Assembly: GCA_041571575.1 (NCBI GenBank)
Contig: JBFFTZ010000061.1
Location: forward strand, 1-10,663
Origin: CAKZML01 sp041571575
Lineage (GTDB): Bacteria; Pseudomonadota; Gammaproteobacteria; Steroidobacterales; BM003
DNA: 10,663 nt
Direction: 5' to 3'
The notes beneath the pieces are model-generated. The model had not been told where the DNA came from. It saw nothing but the letters and a program-made list of their open reading frames with translations, and made no database searches. This document shows, piece by piece, positions 1 through 6,578 of the stretch. Position 1 is the first letter of the stretch. Every line of letters begins with the position of its first letter. Position numbers and translations under genes: made by a program.

Positions 1-16
1 GAGAACAGAATTTAAT

Positions 17-52
17 AGCGGGACGAGATTGAACGGGCTCGTCCCGCTTTCT
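17..52 (+). terminator. Hairpin with short T-rich tail upstream of carA (terminator or attenuator)
   Basis: AGCGGGACGAG (17-27) pairs perfectly with CTCGTCCCGCT (38-48) across a 10-nt loop, and TTTCT follows. The stem is strong but the T tract is short and broken. It most likely ends the gene upstream of the window, which in related genomes is dapB (inferred, not seen). I see no convincing promoter between this hairpin and carA, so it could instead act as an attenuator or read-through point for carA transcription. Confidence 0.6.
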
Positions 53-107
53 ACATCCGCCGGCGATGAACCGCTTCGTGCCCAACTTTGAAAATAAGGA
101 AGCGATT

Positions 108-1259
108 GTGACGACACCTGCAGTGTTGGTACTTGAAGATGGCACTATCTTTCATGGGGTATCCATCGGTGCCGAAGGGCAATCCATCGGCGAGGTGGTA
201 TTCAATACCTCGATGACCGGCTACCAGGAGATCGTTACCGATCCCTCGTATTGCCGCCAGATAGTGACCCTGACCTACCCCCATATTGGCAACACGGGCG
301 CCAATGCCGAAGACCTGGAATCTGGCAGGGTGCATGCAGCCGGCCTGGTCATCAGGGATTTGCCCCTGCTGCACAGCAACTGGCGCGCAGACAAGCCCCT
401 TGACGAATTCCTTAGCCAGGCCGGCGTTGTGGCCCTGGCGGGTATTGATACCCGCAAGCTGACCCGGATTCTTCGGGAGAAGGGCGCCCAGGCCGGTTGT
501 ATCCAGGCTGGCAAAATTGATACCGGTGCTGCGCTGAAAGCCGCCCGGGCCTTTCCCGGTCTCAAGGGGATGGACCTGGCCAAGGTGGTCTCCACCCGGG
601 AGCAGTACCAGTGGAACGACGGTACCATCTGGCCGGAAGTGGATTACTTCCCCAGCAAGGCAGTGCGTTTGCACGTGGTGGCTTACGACTTCGGTATCAA
701 GCGAAATATCCTGCGCCTGCTCTCAGATTACGGTTGTCGTATGACGGTGGTGCCTGCCAAGACTTCCGCCAAGGAAGCCATGGCCCTGGCGCCTGACGGA
801 ATATTCCTGTCCAACGGCCCGGGGGATCCCGAGCCCTGCGATTATGCCGTCAGGGCTATCAGGAAACTGCAGAAGACCGGTGTGCCGATTTTCGGTATCT
901 GCCTGGGACACCAGTTGCTGGGCCTGGCCAACGGCGCCAGCACGGTCAAAATGAAATTCGGTCATCATGGCGGCAATCACCCGGTCCAGGACCTGGACAC
1001 GCGGAAAGTCATGATCACCAGCCAGAATCATGGTTTCTGTCTTGACGAGAAGACCTTGCCCGAAGCTGTGGAGGCGACTCACCGCTCCCTGTTTGACGGT
1101 ACCTTGCAGGGCATTCGTCATACCCAGATGCCGGCGTTCAGCTTCCAGGGTCACCCTGAGGCAAGTCCTGGTCCCCATGATGTACAGCCATTGTTTGAGC
1201 AGTTTGTGAAAATAATGCTCAGGCACAGGGTTGAGGCGCGTAAAAAAGCGGAAGCCTAG
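108..1259 (+). CDS. carA: Carbamoyl-phosphate synthase small (glutaminase) subunit
   Basis: CarA hydrolyses glutamine and passes ammonia to CarB for carbamoyl phosphate synthesis, feeding pyrimidine and arginine pathways in the cytoplasm. The protein is 383 residues from the GTG at 108, against about 382 in E. coli, and aligns end to end. Residues 1 to about 150 form the small-chain N-terminal domain (NTSMTGYQE, DPSY, DIDTRKLTR-like motifs). The rest is a class I glutamine amidotransferase with nucleophile Cys265 in GICLGHQ and His349/Glu351 in FQGHPEASPGPHD. I chose GTG108 because AAGGAAG (96-102) sits 5 nt before it and the product then matches the family N-terminus. An in-frame ATG at 66 would add 14 residues without a Shine-Dalgarno or homology. 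It heads the carA-carB-greA group. Confidence 0.97.
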   Translation: MTTPAVLVLEDGTIFHGVSIGAEGQSIGEVVFNTSMTGYQEIVTDPSYCRQIVTLTYPHIGNTGANAEDLESGRVHAAGLVIRDLPLLHSNWRADKPLDEFLSQAGVVALAGIDTRKLTRILREKGAQAGCIQAGKIDTGAALKAARAFPGLKGMDLAKVVSTREQYQWNDGTIWPEVDYFPSKAVRLHVVAYDFGIKRNILRLLSDYGCRMTVVPAKTSAKEAMALAPDGIFLSNGPGDPEPCDYAVRAIRKLQKTGVPIFGICLGHQLLGLANGASTVKMKFGHHGGNHPVQDLDTRKVMITSQNHGFCLDEKTLPEAVEATHRSLFDGTLQGIRHTQMPAFSFQGHPEASPGPHDVQPLFEQFVKIMLRHRVEARKKAEA

Positions 1260-1271
1260 AAAAGTTAGGTT

Positions 1272-1300
1272 TAACAATATTTTACGAATGAATTTTAAAG
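1272..1300 (+). promoter_or_regulatory. Possible internal promoter in the carA-carB gap
   Basis: The 76-bp gap between carA and carB is strikingly AT-rich compared with the genes around it. TTAACA (1272-1277, five of six matches to the -35 consensus) is followed after 17 nt by TTTAAA (1295-1300, four of six to the -10 consensus). This could give carB its own start site about 30 nt upstream of its ATG. AT-rich spacers readily produce such matches by chance, so this is a candidate only. No gene fits in the gap. Confidence 0.25.
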
Positions 1301-1335
1301 TAAACATTCACAACTTGTCCAGGCCCTGAACGACT

Positions 1336-4300
1336 ATGCCCAGACGTAATGACATCCAAAGCGTAATGATTATCGGCGCCGGCCCCATCGTGATCGGGCA
1401 GGCATGCGAATTCGATTACTCCGGCGCCCAGGCCTGCAAGGCCCTTCGCGAGGAGGGTTACCGGGTCATCCTGGTGAACTCCAACCCCGCCACCATCATG
1501 ACCGATCCGGAAACCGCGGATGCGGTGTACATCGAGCCTATAGACTGGCGGGCCCTGGAGCGAGTGATCGCCAAGGAACGGCCCCAGGTGTTGCTGCCTA
1601 CCATGGGCGGTCAGACGGCACTGAACTGTGCGCTGGACCTGGTCCGAGAGGGCGTGCTGCAGAAGTATGACGTGGAGCTGATCGGTGCCAGTCGTGAAGC
1701 CATCGACATGGCGGAGGACCGGGAGAAGTTCCGGGACGCCATGCAGGAGATCGGCCTGGAGGTGCCCGAGGCCCGGATCGCCCATTCCCTGGAACAGGCG
1801 CTGGTTGTCCAGGCAGAAATTGGTTATCCCACCATTATTCGTCCCTCGTTCACCATGGGCGGTTCCGGTGGTGGCATCGCCTACAACCGCGACGAATTCG
1901 AGGAAATCGTGGCCCGCGGGCTGGATCTTTCCCCTACCGATGAAGTCCTGCTGGAAGAATCCGTGCTGGGCTGGAAAGAGTACGAGATGGAGGTGGTGCG
2001 TGACCGTAACGACAATTGCATCATCATCTGCTCTATCGAGAACCTTGATCCCATGGGCGTGCACACCGGTGATTCCATCACGGTCGCTCCTGCCCAGACA
2101 CTGACTGACAAGGAATACCAGGTGATGCGTAATGCCTCCCTGGCGGTGCTGCGAAAGATTGGCGTGGAGACCGGCGGTTCCAACGTGCAGTTCGCGGTCA
2201 ACCCGGAGGACGGCCGACTGGTGGTGATCGAAATGAACCCCCGTGTGTCGCGCTCCTCGGCACTGGCCTCAAAAGCCACCGGGTTCCCGATTGCCAAGGT
2301 CGCGGCGAAACTGGCCATCGGCTATACCCTGGACGAGTTGAAGAACGACATTACCGGCGGCTTGACCCCGGCATCTTTTGAGCCCTCGATTGACTATGTC
2401 GTAACCAAGATTCCGCGGTTCGCCTTCGAGAAATTCCCGGGCGCTTCGGATCGCCTGACTACCCAGATGAAGGCGGTCGGTGAGGTCATGGCAATGGGCC
2501 GGACTTTCCAGGAATCGCTGCAGAAAGCCCTGCGCGGTATGGAGACCGGTATCGACGGACTGGTGGAGCAGGTCACCAGCCTGGAGTCCGATGAAGACAG
2601 GGCCGCACTGGAATATGAAATTCGTGCCGCGGGCCCCGATCGCATCCTGTTCCTGGCAGATGGGTTCCGCCAGGGAATGAGTCTCGAGGAAGTCTATGAG
2701 TTGTCTGCCGTGGATCGCTGGTTCCTGGCGCAGATCCAAGACCTGGTGCGTGAAGAGGGGCTTGTTCGCGAGCAGGGCACGGCGGCGCTGGATGCCGTGC
2801 GCCTTAAGCAATTGAAGCAGAAGGGCTTCTCGGATAGCCGCCTGGCGGGTTTGTTGGATGTGCCCGAGGTAGATATACGACGCCTCCGGGAACGGCTGGA
2901 TGTTCGGCCGGTGTTCAAGCGGGTTGATACCTGTGCCGGGGAGTTCGCGACCTCGACTGCGTACATGTATTCCAGCTATGACGAGGAGTGCGAGGCCAAT
3001 CCCACTGACGGGCGCAAGATCATGATTCTCGGTGGCGGTCCCAACCGCATCGGCCAGGGTATCGAGTTCGATTACTGCTGTGTGCATGCGGCACTGGGCC
3101 TGAGGGAAAACGGTTACGAGACCATCATGGTCAACTGTAATCCCGAGACCGTCTCTACTGACTATGACACTTCGGACAGGCTGTATTTTGAGCCCCTGAC
3201 CATGGAAGACGTGCTGGAGATCGTGCGGATCGAGAAGCCCGAGGGCGTAATCGTTCAATACGGCGGCCAGACACCGTTGAAACTTGCCCGGGGTCTGGAA
3301 GCCGAGGGTGTGCCGATCATCGGTACCAGCCCGGATTCAATTGACCTGGCTGAAGACCGGGAGCGTTTTCAGAAACTGGTCGAGGAACTGGGTCTGAAGC
3401 AACCGCCCAATTGCACCGCGCGCAACGTTGAAGATGCGGTGCGCATGGCCGAGGGCGTGGGCTATCCGCTGGTGGTAAGACCGTCCTACGTTTTGGGCGG
3501 GCGTGCCATGGAAATCGTCTTCAGTGAGGAGGATCTGCGGCGTTATATGAAGAGTGCGGTGGACGTCTCCAACGAAAGCCCGGTGCTGCTGGACCACTTC
3601 CTGGATATGGCTGTGGAAGTGGATGTTGATGTGGTCTGCGACGGCGATGAAGTGCTGATCGGCGGCATCATGGAGCACGTGGAACAGGCGGGCGTTCACT
3701 CAGGCGACTCCGCGTGCTGCCTGCCCCCGCATACCCTTAGCGAGAGCATTCAGCAGGAAATGTGCGACCAGGTCCGCAAGCTGGCCAAGGCCCTGAACGT
3801 GGTCGGCCTGATGAATACCCAGTTCGCCATCCAGGGTGACGTGGTTTACCTGATCGAGGTGAATCCTCGTGCCTCCCGGTCGGTGCCTTTCGTCTCCAAG
3901 GCGGTTGCCATCCCTCTGGCCAAGGTTGGCGCCCGGGCAATGGTCGGCATCAAGCTCAAGGAACAGAAGGTGCGGGCCGTGCCGAATCCGCCGTTCTGCT
4001 CGGTGAAAGTATCGGTGTTCCCGTTTGCCAAGTTCCTGGGTACTGACCCCATCCTGGGTCCGGAAATGAAATCTACCGGCGAAGTCATGGGTACGGGTCG
4101 CTCATTTGGCGAGGCATATGCCAAGGCCCAGCTGGCGGCTGGCATAGTGTTGCCCCAATTTGGAACAGCACTGCTTAGTGTCCATGATCGTGACAAGCCA
4201 GGCTGTGCGTTGTTAGCCCGTGAGTTGATTGAGCGCGGCTTTGAACTGGTTGCAACCGGCGGTACCGCTGAGGCGTTGAAGGCCGAGGGTATTGAAGTGA

Positions 4301-4560
4301 CCAAGATCAACAAGGTTAGCGAAGGGCGCCCGCATATTGTGGATATGATCAAGAATGAGGAAATTGACCTTATTGTGAATACCACCGAGGGCAAGCAGGC
4401 GATCCGTGAATCCCGCTCAATTCGTGCCGAGGCCGTGCATCGCAAGGTCACCTACTACACGACCGTTGCAGCGGGGCGTGCGACGATCCAGGCGCTGGAC
4501 CATATTCATGAAGGGGAGGTTAATCGATTGCAGGACCTCCACCAGGAGATCAACGGATGA
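1336..4560 (+). CDS. carB: Carbamoyl-phosphate synthase large subunit
   Basis: CarB uses bicarbonate, ammonia from CarA and two ATP to make carbamoyl phosphate. The protein has 1074 residues (E. coli 1073) and aligns along its whole length. Domain order by homology is ATP-grasp 1 (about 1-403), oligomerisation (404-553), ATP-grasp 2 (554-936) and allosteric MGS-like domain (937-1074). Motifs include GAGPIVIGQACEFDYSG, GGSGGG, and the paired GGGPNRIGQGIEFDYC of the second half. UMP-site residues of the E. coli enzyme are present at the same numbers: K954, T974, T977, K993, N1015 and T1017. At the ornithine site E783, D791 and T1042 are kept, but position 892 is valine instead of glutamate. The start is fixed by an in-frame TGA at 1327-1329. 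Ribosome binding looks weak (CAGG, 12 nt away). It overlaps greA by 4 bp. Confidence 0.98.
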   Translation: MPRRNDIQSVMIIGAGPIVIGQACEFDYSGAQACKALREEGYRVILVNSNPATIMTDPETADAVYIEPIDWRALERVIAKERPQVLLPTMGGQTALNCALDLVREGVLQKYDVELIGASREAIDMAEDREKFRDAMQEIGLEVPEARIAHSLEQALVVQAEIGYPTIIRPSFTMGGSGGGIAYNRDEFEEIVARGLDLSPTDEVLLEESVLGWKEYEMEVVRDRNDNCIIICSIENLDPMGVHTGDSITVAPAQTLTDKEYQVMRNASLAVLRKIGVETGGSNVQFAVNPEDGRLVVIEMNPRVSRSSALASKATGFPIAKVAAKLAIGYTLDELKNDITGGLTPASFEPSIDYVVTKIPRFAFEKFPGASDRLTTQMKAVGEVMAMGRTFQESLQKALRGMETGIDGLVEQVTSLESDEDRAALEYEIRAAGPDRILFLADGFRQGMSLEEVYELSAVDRWFLAQIQDLVREEGLVREQGTAALDAVRLKQLKQKGFSDSRLAGLLDVPEVDIRRLRERLDVRPVFKRVDTCAGEFATSTAYMYSSYDEECEANPTDGRKIMILGGGPNRIGQGIEFDYCCVHAALGLRENGYETIMVNCNPETVSTDYDTSDRLYFEPLTMEDVLEIVRIEKPEGVIVQYGGQTPLKLARGLEAEGVPIIGTSPDSIDLAEDRERFQKLVEELGLKQPPNCTARNVEDAVRMAEGVGYPLVVRPSYVLGGRAMEIVFSEEDLRRYMKSAVDVSNESPVLLDHFLDMAVEVDVDVVCDGDEVLIGGIMEHVEQAGVHSGDSACCLPPHTLSESIQQEMCDQVRKLAKALNVVGLMNTQFAIQGDVVYLIEVNPRASRSVPFVSKAVAIPLAKVGARAMVGIKLKEQKVRAVPNPPFCSVKVSVFPFAKFLGTDPILGPEMKSTGEVMGTGRSFGEAYAKAQLAAGIVLPQFGTALLSVHDRDKPGCALLARELIERGFELVATGGTAEALKAEGIEVTKINKVSEGRPHIVDMIKNEEIDLIVNTTEGKQAIRESRSIRAEAVHRKVTYYTTVAAGRATIQALDHIHEGEVNRLQDLHQEING

Positions 4561-5033
4561 GCAAGGTTCCCCTGACACTCCGTGGCGCGAAGAAAATGCG
4601 CGAGGAGCTAAAGCAACTCAAGAGCGTTGAGCGCCCGACGGTTATCAAGGCGATTGCCGAGGCCCGCGCCCATGGCGACCTGAAAGAAAATGCCGAATAC
4701 CATGCCGCCAAGGAGCAGCAGGGCTTTATCGAAGGGCGTATCAAGGACCTGGAAGGCAAACTGTCCCATGCCCAGATCATCGATGTGAGTGAGATGACGG
4801 CCACGGGCAGGGTGATATTCGGCAGCACCGTGCTGCTGGGTGACGAGGAAAGTGGCAAGGAAATCACCTACCAGATCGTGGGTGAGGATGAAGCCGACGC
4901 CAAGGCCGGAATGATTTCATATACCTCACCCATTGCCCGTGCGCTGATCGGCAAGGAAGAGGGCGACGTGGTTGTTGTGCGTGCGCCCGGCGGTGACCGG
5001 GAACTCGAAATAATCGAAGTTCGCTACATCTGA
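4557..5033 (+). CDS. greA: Transcription elongation factor GreA
   Basis: GreA enters the secondary channel of RNA polymerase and stimulates cleavage of backtracked RNA, restarting stalled complexes. The 158-residue length equals that of E. coli GreA. The N-terminal coiled coil (about 1-75) carries the acidic tip HGDLKENAEYHAA with Asp41 and Glu44, the residues that hold the catalytic magnesium in polymerase. The C-terminal FKBP-like domain follows, with DDEAD-type (here EDEAD), SPIARALIGKEEGD and APGG motifs. The ATG overlaps the carB stop codon (ATGA at 4557-4560), and AGGAG lies at 4544-4548, 8 nt upstream, so translation is probably coupled to carB. This carB-greA linkage is common in Pseudomonas-like genomes. 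Confidence 0.98.
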   Translation: MSKVPLTLRGAKKMREELKQLKSVERPTVIKAIAEARAHGDLKENAEYHAAKEQQGFIEGRIKDLEGKLSHAQIIDVSEMTATGRVIFGSTVLLGDEESGKEITYQIVGEDEADAKAGMISYTSPIARALIGKEEGDVVVVRAPGGDRELEIIEVRYI

Positions 5034-5051
5034 TCCGGACGGCCAACACCG

Positions 5052-5498
5052 ATGATGATTTTCCTGAAACGACTGGTTCGCACCGTATGGCTAGGCACTA
5101 TCTGGTGCGTGGGCTACCTGGCCGCGCCAGTCCTGTTTGAGAACCTGGATGATCCAGCCGTGGCGGGCATGCTTGCAGGCAAGATGTTTGCCATAGTGGG
5201 GTGGGTGTCCCTGGTGGCCGGTCCGGTCATGGCCGGGTTGACCATATCTACCAGCGTCCGATCCAGGCGACGCAGCCTGAAATTGCTGTGCATTGCCGGG
5301 GTGATGGCCTGCATGACTGCGGTGCACTGGCTGCTTCGGCCCATGATGGACGCCGCCCGGTTGCCTGATGGCTCACCGGGCGAAGACTTTTTGTTGATTC
5401 ACGGCGCTTCAGCAGTGGTTTACCTGCTGGCGAGCCTGCTGGGCCTGGTGTTGCTTTGGCCCGGCAAAGCCGGCCGGGAGGCTAGGAAGGAAGCTTGA
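5052..5498 (+). CDS. DUF4149 (TMEM205-like) four-helix membrane protein, function unknown
   Basis: This is a 148-residue, strongly hydrophobic protein with four predicted membrane segments at roughly 9-29, 45-65, 76-95 and 113-136. A basic loop follows the second segment (RSRRR, 70-74), and a short charged C-terminal tail ends the protein. The APVLFE motif near the end of helix 1, the AGKMF before helix 2 and HWLLRPMMD after helix 3 fit my recollection of the DUF4149/TMEM205-like family. Members sit between greA and yhbY in Pseudomonas relatives. There are no catalytic residues I can name, and no function is assigned. It starts 18 nt after greA, so it is probably the last gene of the car-gre transcript. 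No clear Shine-Dalgarno is visible, and ATG5055 is an equally possible start. Its 3' end overlaps yhbY by 17 bp. Confidence 0.8.
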   Translation: MMIFLKRLVRTVWLGTIWCVGYLAAPVLFENLDDPAVAGMLAGKMFAIVGWVSLVAGPVMAGLTISTSVRSRRRSLKLLCIAGVMACMTAVHWLLRPMMDAARLPDGSPGEDFLLIHGASAVVYLLASLLGLVLLWPGKAGREARKEA

Positions 5499-5778
5499 TC
5501 TTGGGCTTTTCAGGATTTCTCCTGAATAATGTAGCCACGTTGCCGACTCGCTGAACAAGGGTTGCACGGGTTTCCCTGCAAAGTTGGCCAATAAGTTCGT
5601 CACGGGCCTCGCGGTCGCCCACGCGGACGCGGATTTTCAGCAACTCGTGATGAGCCAGTGCCTGGTCCAGTTCATTAATTACGCCTTCACTGGCGCCGCC
5701 GCCGGCCACCATGACGATGGGCTTGAGGGCATGGGCCAGGCCCCGAAGGGACTTTTTTTGGGATTCGGTAAGATTCAT
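5482..5778 (-). CDS. yhbY: YhbY-type RNA-binding protein (CRM domain), 50S assembly
   Basis: This 98-residue protein matches E. coli YhbY (97 residues) from MNL to the KIKLP C-terminus. It is a single CRM domain, a small alpha-beta RNA-binding fold found on pre-50S ribosomal particles. Landmarks are the LRGLAHALKP helix (11-20), the glycine loop VAGGGASEG (24-32), the HHELLKIRV strand (43-51) and RETRATLVQ (69-77). The usual GxxG loop reads A25-G-G-G here, so its first glycine is replaced by alanine. It is the only minus-strand gene in the window. It converges on the DUF4149 gene with a 17-bp overlap and diverges from rlmE. There is no Shine-Dalgarno before its ATG. A TATAAT lies 6 nt upstream instead. 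Confidence 0.95.
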   Translation of the reverse strand: MNLTESQKKSLRGLAHALKPIVMVAGGGASEGVINELDQALAHHELLKIRVRVGDREARDELIGQLCRETRATLVQRVGNVATLFRRNPEKPKIKLPS

Positions 5779-5784
5779 CCGGCA

Positions 5785-5790
5785 ATTATA
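5785..5790 (-). promoter_or_regulatory. Candidate -10 element (TATAAT) for yhbY
   Basis: A perfect TATAAT on the minus strand ends 6 nt before the yhbY ATG, so the usual start point (seventh base downstream) would be the A of the ATG itself. The hexamer 17 nt upstream is CATGTT, a poor -35, and there is no extended -10 TG. The call rests on the hexamer and its geometry in the short divergent yhbY-rlmE gap. Confidence 0.4.
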
Positions 5791-5839
5791 CCGAAGTTAT
5801 GTTCCGCAACATGCTTTAGCGTGTGGACGGATAGGATTG

Positions 5840-6469
5840 ATGGGAAAAAAACGTAGTAAATCAAGCCGCCGCTGGCTGGACGAGCACGTCAGCGACCCCT
5901 ACGTCCAGCGGGCAAACCGCGAGGGCTGGCGCTCCCGTGCGGTTTTCAAGCTGGAAGAGATTGATCTGAAAGAGCGGCTGATCAAGCAGGGCATGCGTAT
6001 TATCGACCTGGGGGCCGCCCCGGGCGGGTGGTGTCAGTACGCTGCCAAGAAGCTCCAGGGCAATGGATATATCGTTGGGCTGGACCTGCTGGAAATGCAG
6101 CCCCTGGAGGGCGTTGAGCTGATCCAGGGCGATTTTCGAGAGCCGGAAGTCCTGCAGGAATTGATGGATGCGCTGGATGGAAAGCGGGCAGACCTTGTTA
6201 TGTCGGATATGGCCCCCAATATCAGTGGCATGCCGGCGGTAGATCAGCCCCGTGCCATGCATTTGGCTGAATTGTCGCTGGATTTGTGCCGGGAGGCACT
6301 GTCGCCGGGAGGCAGCTTGCTGGTCAAGGTGTTTCAGGGTTCGGGTTCCCAGGAACTGCTGGCCCAGATGCGGAAGGAATTTGACAAGGTGAAAATTGTC
6401 AAACCCAAGGCATCCAGGCCACGGAGCCGGGAAGTTTACCTTCTGGCGCAGGGATATTCATTGGTGTAG
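5840..6469 (+). CDS. rlmE: 23S rRNA (uridine-2552-2'-O)-methyltransferase RlmE (FtsJ/RrmJ)
   Basis: RlmE transfers a methyl group from S-adenosylmethionine to U2552 in the A loop of 23S rRNA during late 50S assembly. The 209-residue length equals that of the E. coli enzyme. The SAM-binding motif DLGAAPGGW lies at 56-64. The K-D-K-E tetrad is present as Lys37, Asp123 (MSDMAPN), Lys163 (VKVFQG) and Glu198 (SREVY), each one position below E. coli numbering. The reading frame stays open for 43 codons upstream, but that stretch is antisense to yhbY. MGKKRS at ATG5840 matches the family start. Ribosome binding is modest (AGGA 5833-5836, only 3 nt away, or the GGACGGA further back). ftsH follows after 109 bp, the usual rlmE-ftsH pair. 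Confidence 0.97.
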   Translation: MGKKRSKSSRRWLDEHVSDPYVQRANREGWRSRAVFKLEEIDLKERLIKQGMRIIDLGAAPGGWCQYAAKKLQGNGYIVGLDLLEMQPLEGVELIQGDFREPEVLQELMDALDGKRADLVMSDMAPNISGMPAVDQPRAMHLAELSLDLCREALSPGGSLLVKVFQGSGSQELLAQMRKEFDKVKIVKPKASRPRSREVYLLAQGYSLV

Positions 6470-6578
6470 GGTCTAGTTGCCCTAAGAAATGGATTTAAAC
6501 AAAGAATCACGGGGTATGCACGCGACAAGGCCTGATCAAGTAAGTCGTGTAATCCGAGATTGAACCGAGGTTAAGTAT

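Noticed and set aside
66..107. ATG66 as the carA start
   Set aside because: There is no Shine-Dalgarno before it and the 14 extra residues have no match in CarA. GTG108 has AAGGAAG at good spacing.
1290..1311. ArgR-box-like half sites (TGAAT and ATTCA) in the carA-carB gap
   Set aside because: The half sites are 12 nt apart instead of about 4, so they do not form an ARG box. AT-rich sequence explains them.
2269..3258. Long open frame of 329 codons on the minus strand inside carB
   Set aside because: It is antisense to a full-length, highly conserved carB and its translation resembles no known family. Long antisense frames are expected in GC-rich conserved genes.
1336..4146. Internal repeat between the two halves of carB
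   Set aside because: This is the ancient ATP-grasp duplication present in all CarB proteins, not a new repeat.
5461..5473. CCGGC-AAA-GCCGG hairpin near the end of the DUF4149 gene
   Set aside because: The stem is only 5 bp, it lies in coding sequence, and no T run follows on either strand, so I do not call it a terminator.
5711..5839. 43-codon N-terminal extension of rlmE
   Set aside because: The extension is antisense to yhbY and crosses the divergent intergenic gap. The family N-terminus begins at ATG5840.
5845..5851. Run of seven A bases at the start of rlmE as a slippage site
   Set aside because: It simply encodes the conserved Lys-Lys of MGKKRS, and the frame is intact without slippage.
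6467..6484. TAGGG/CCCTA hairpin at the end of rlmE
   Set aside because: It has a 5-bp stem with an 8-nt loop and no T tract, too weak to call a terminator.
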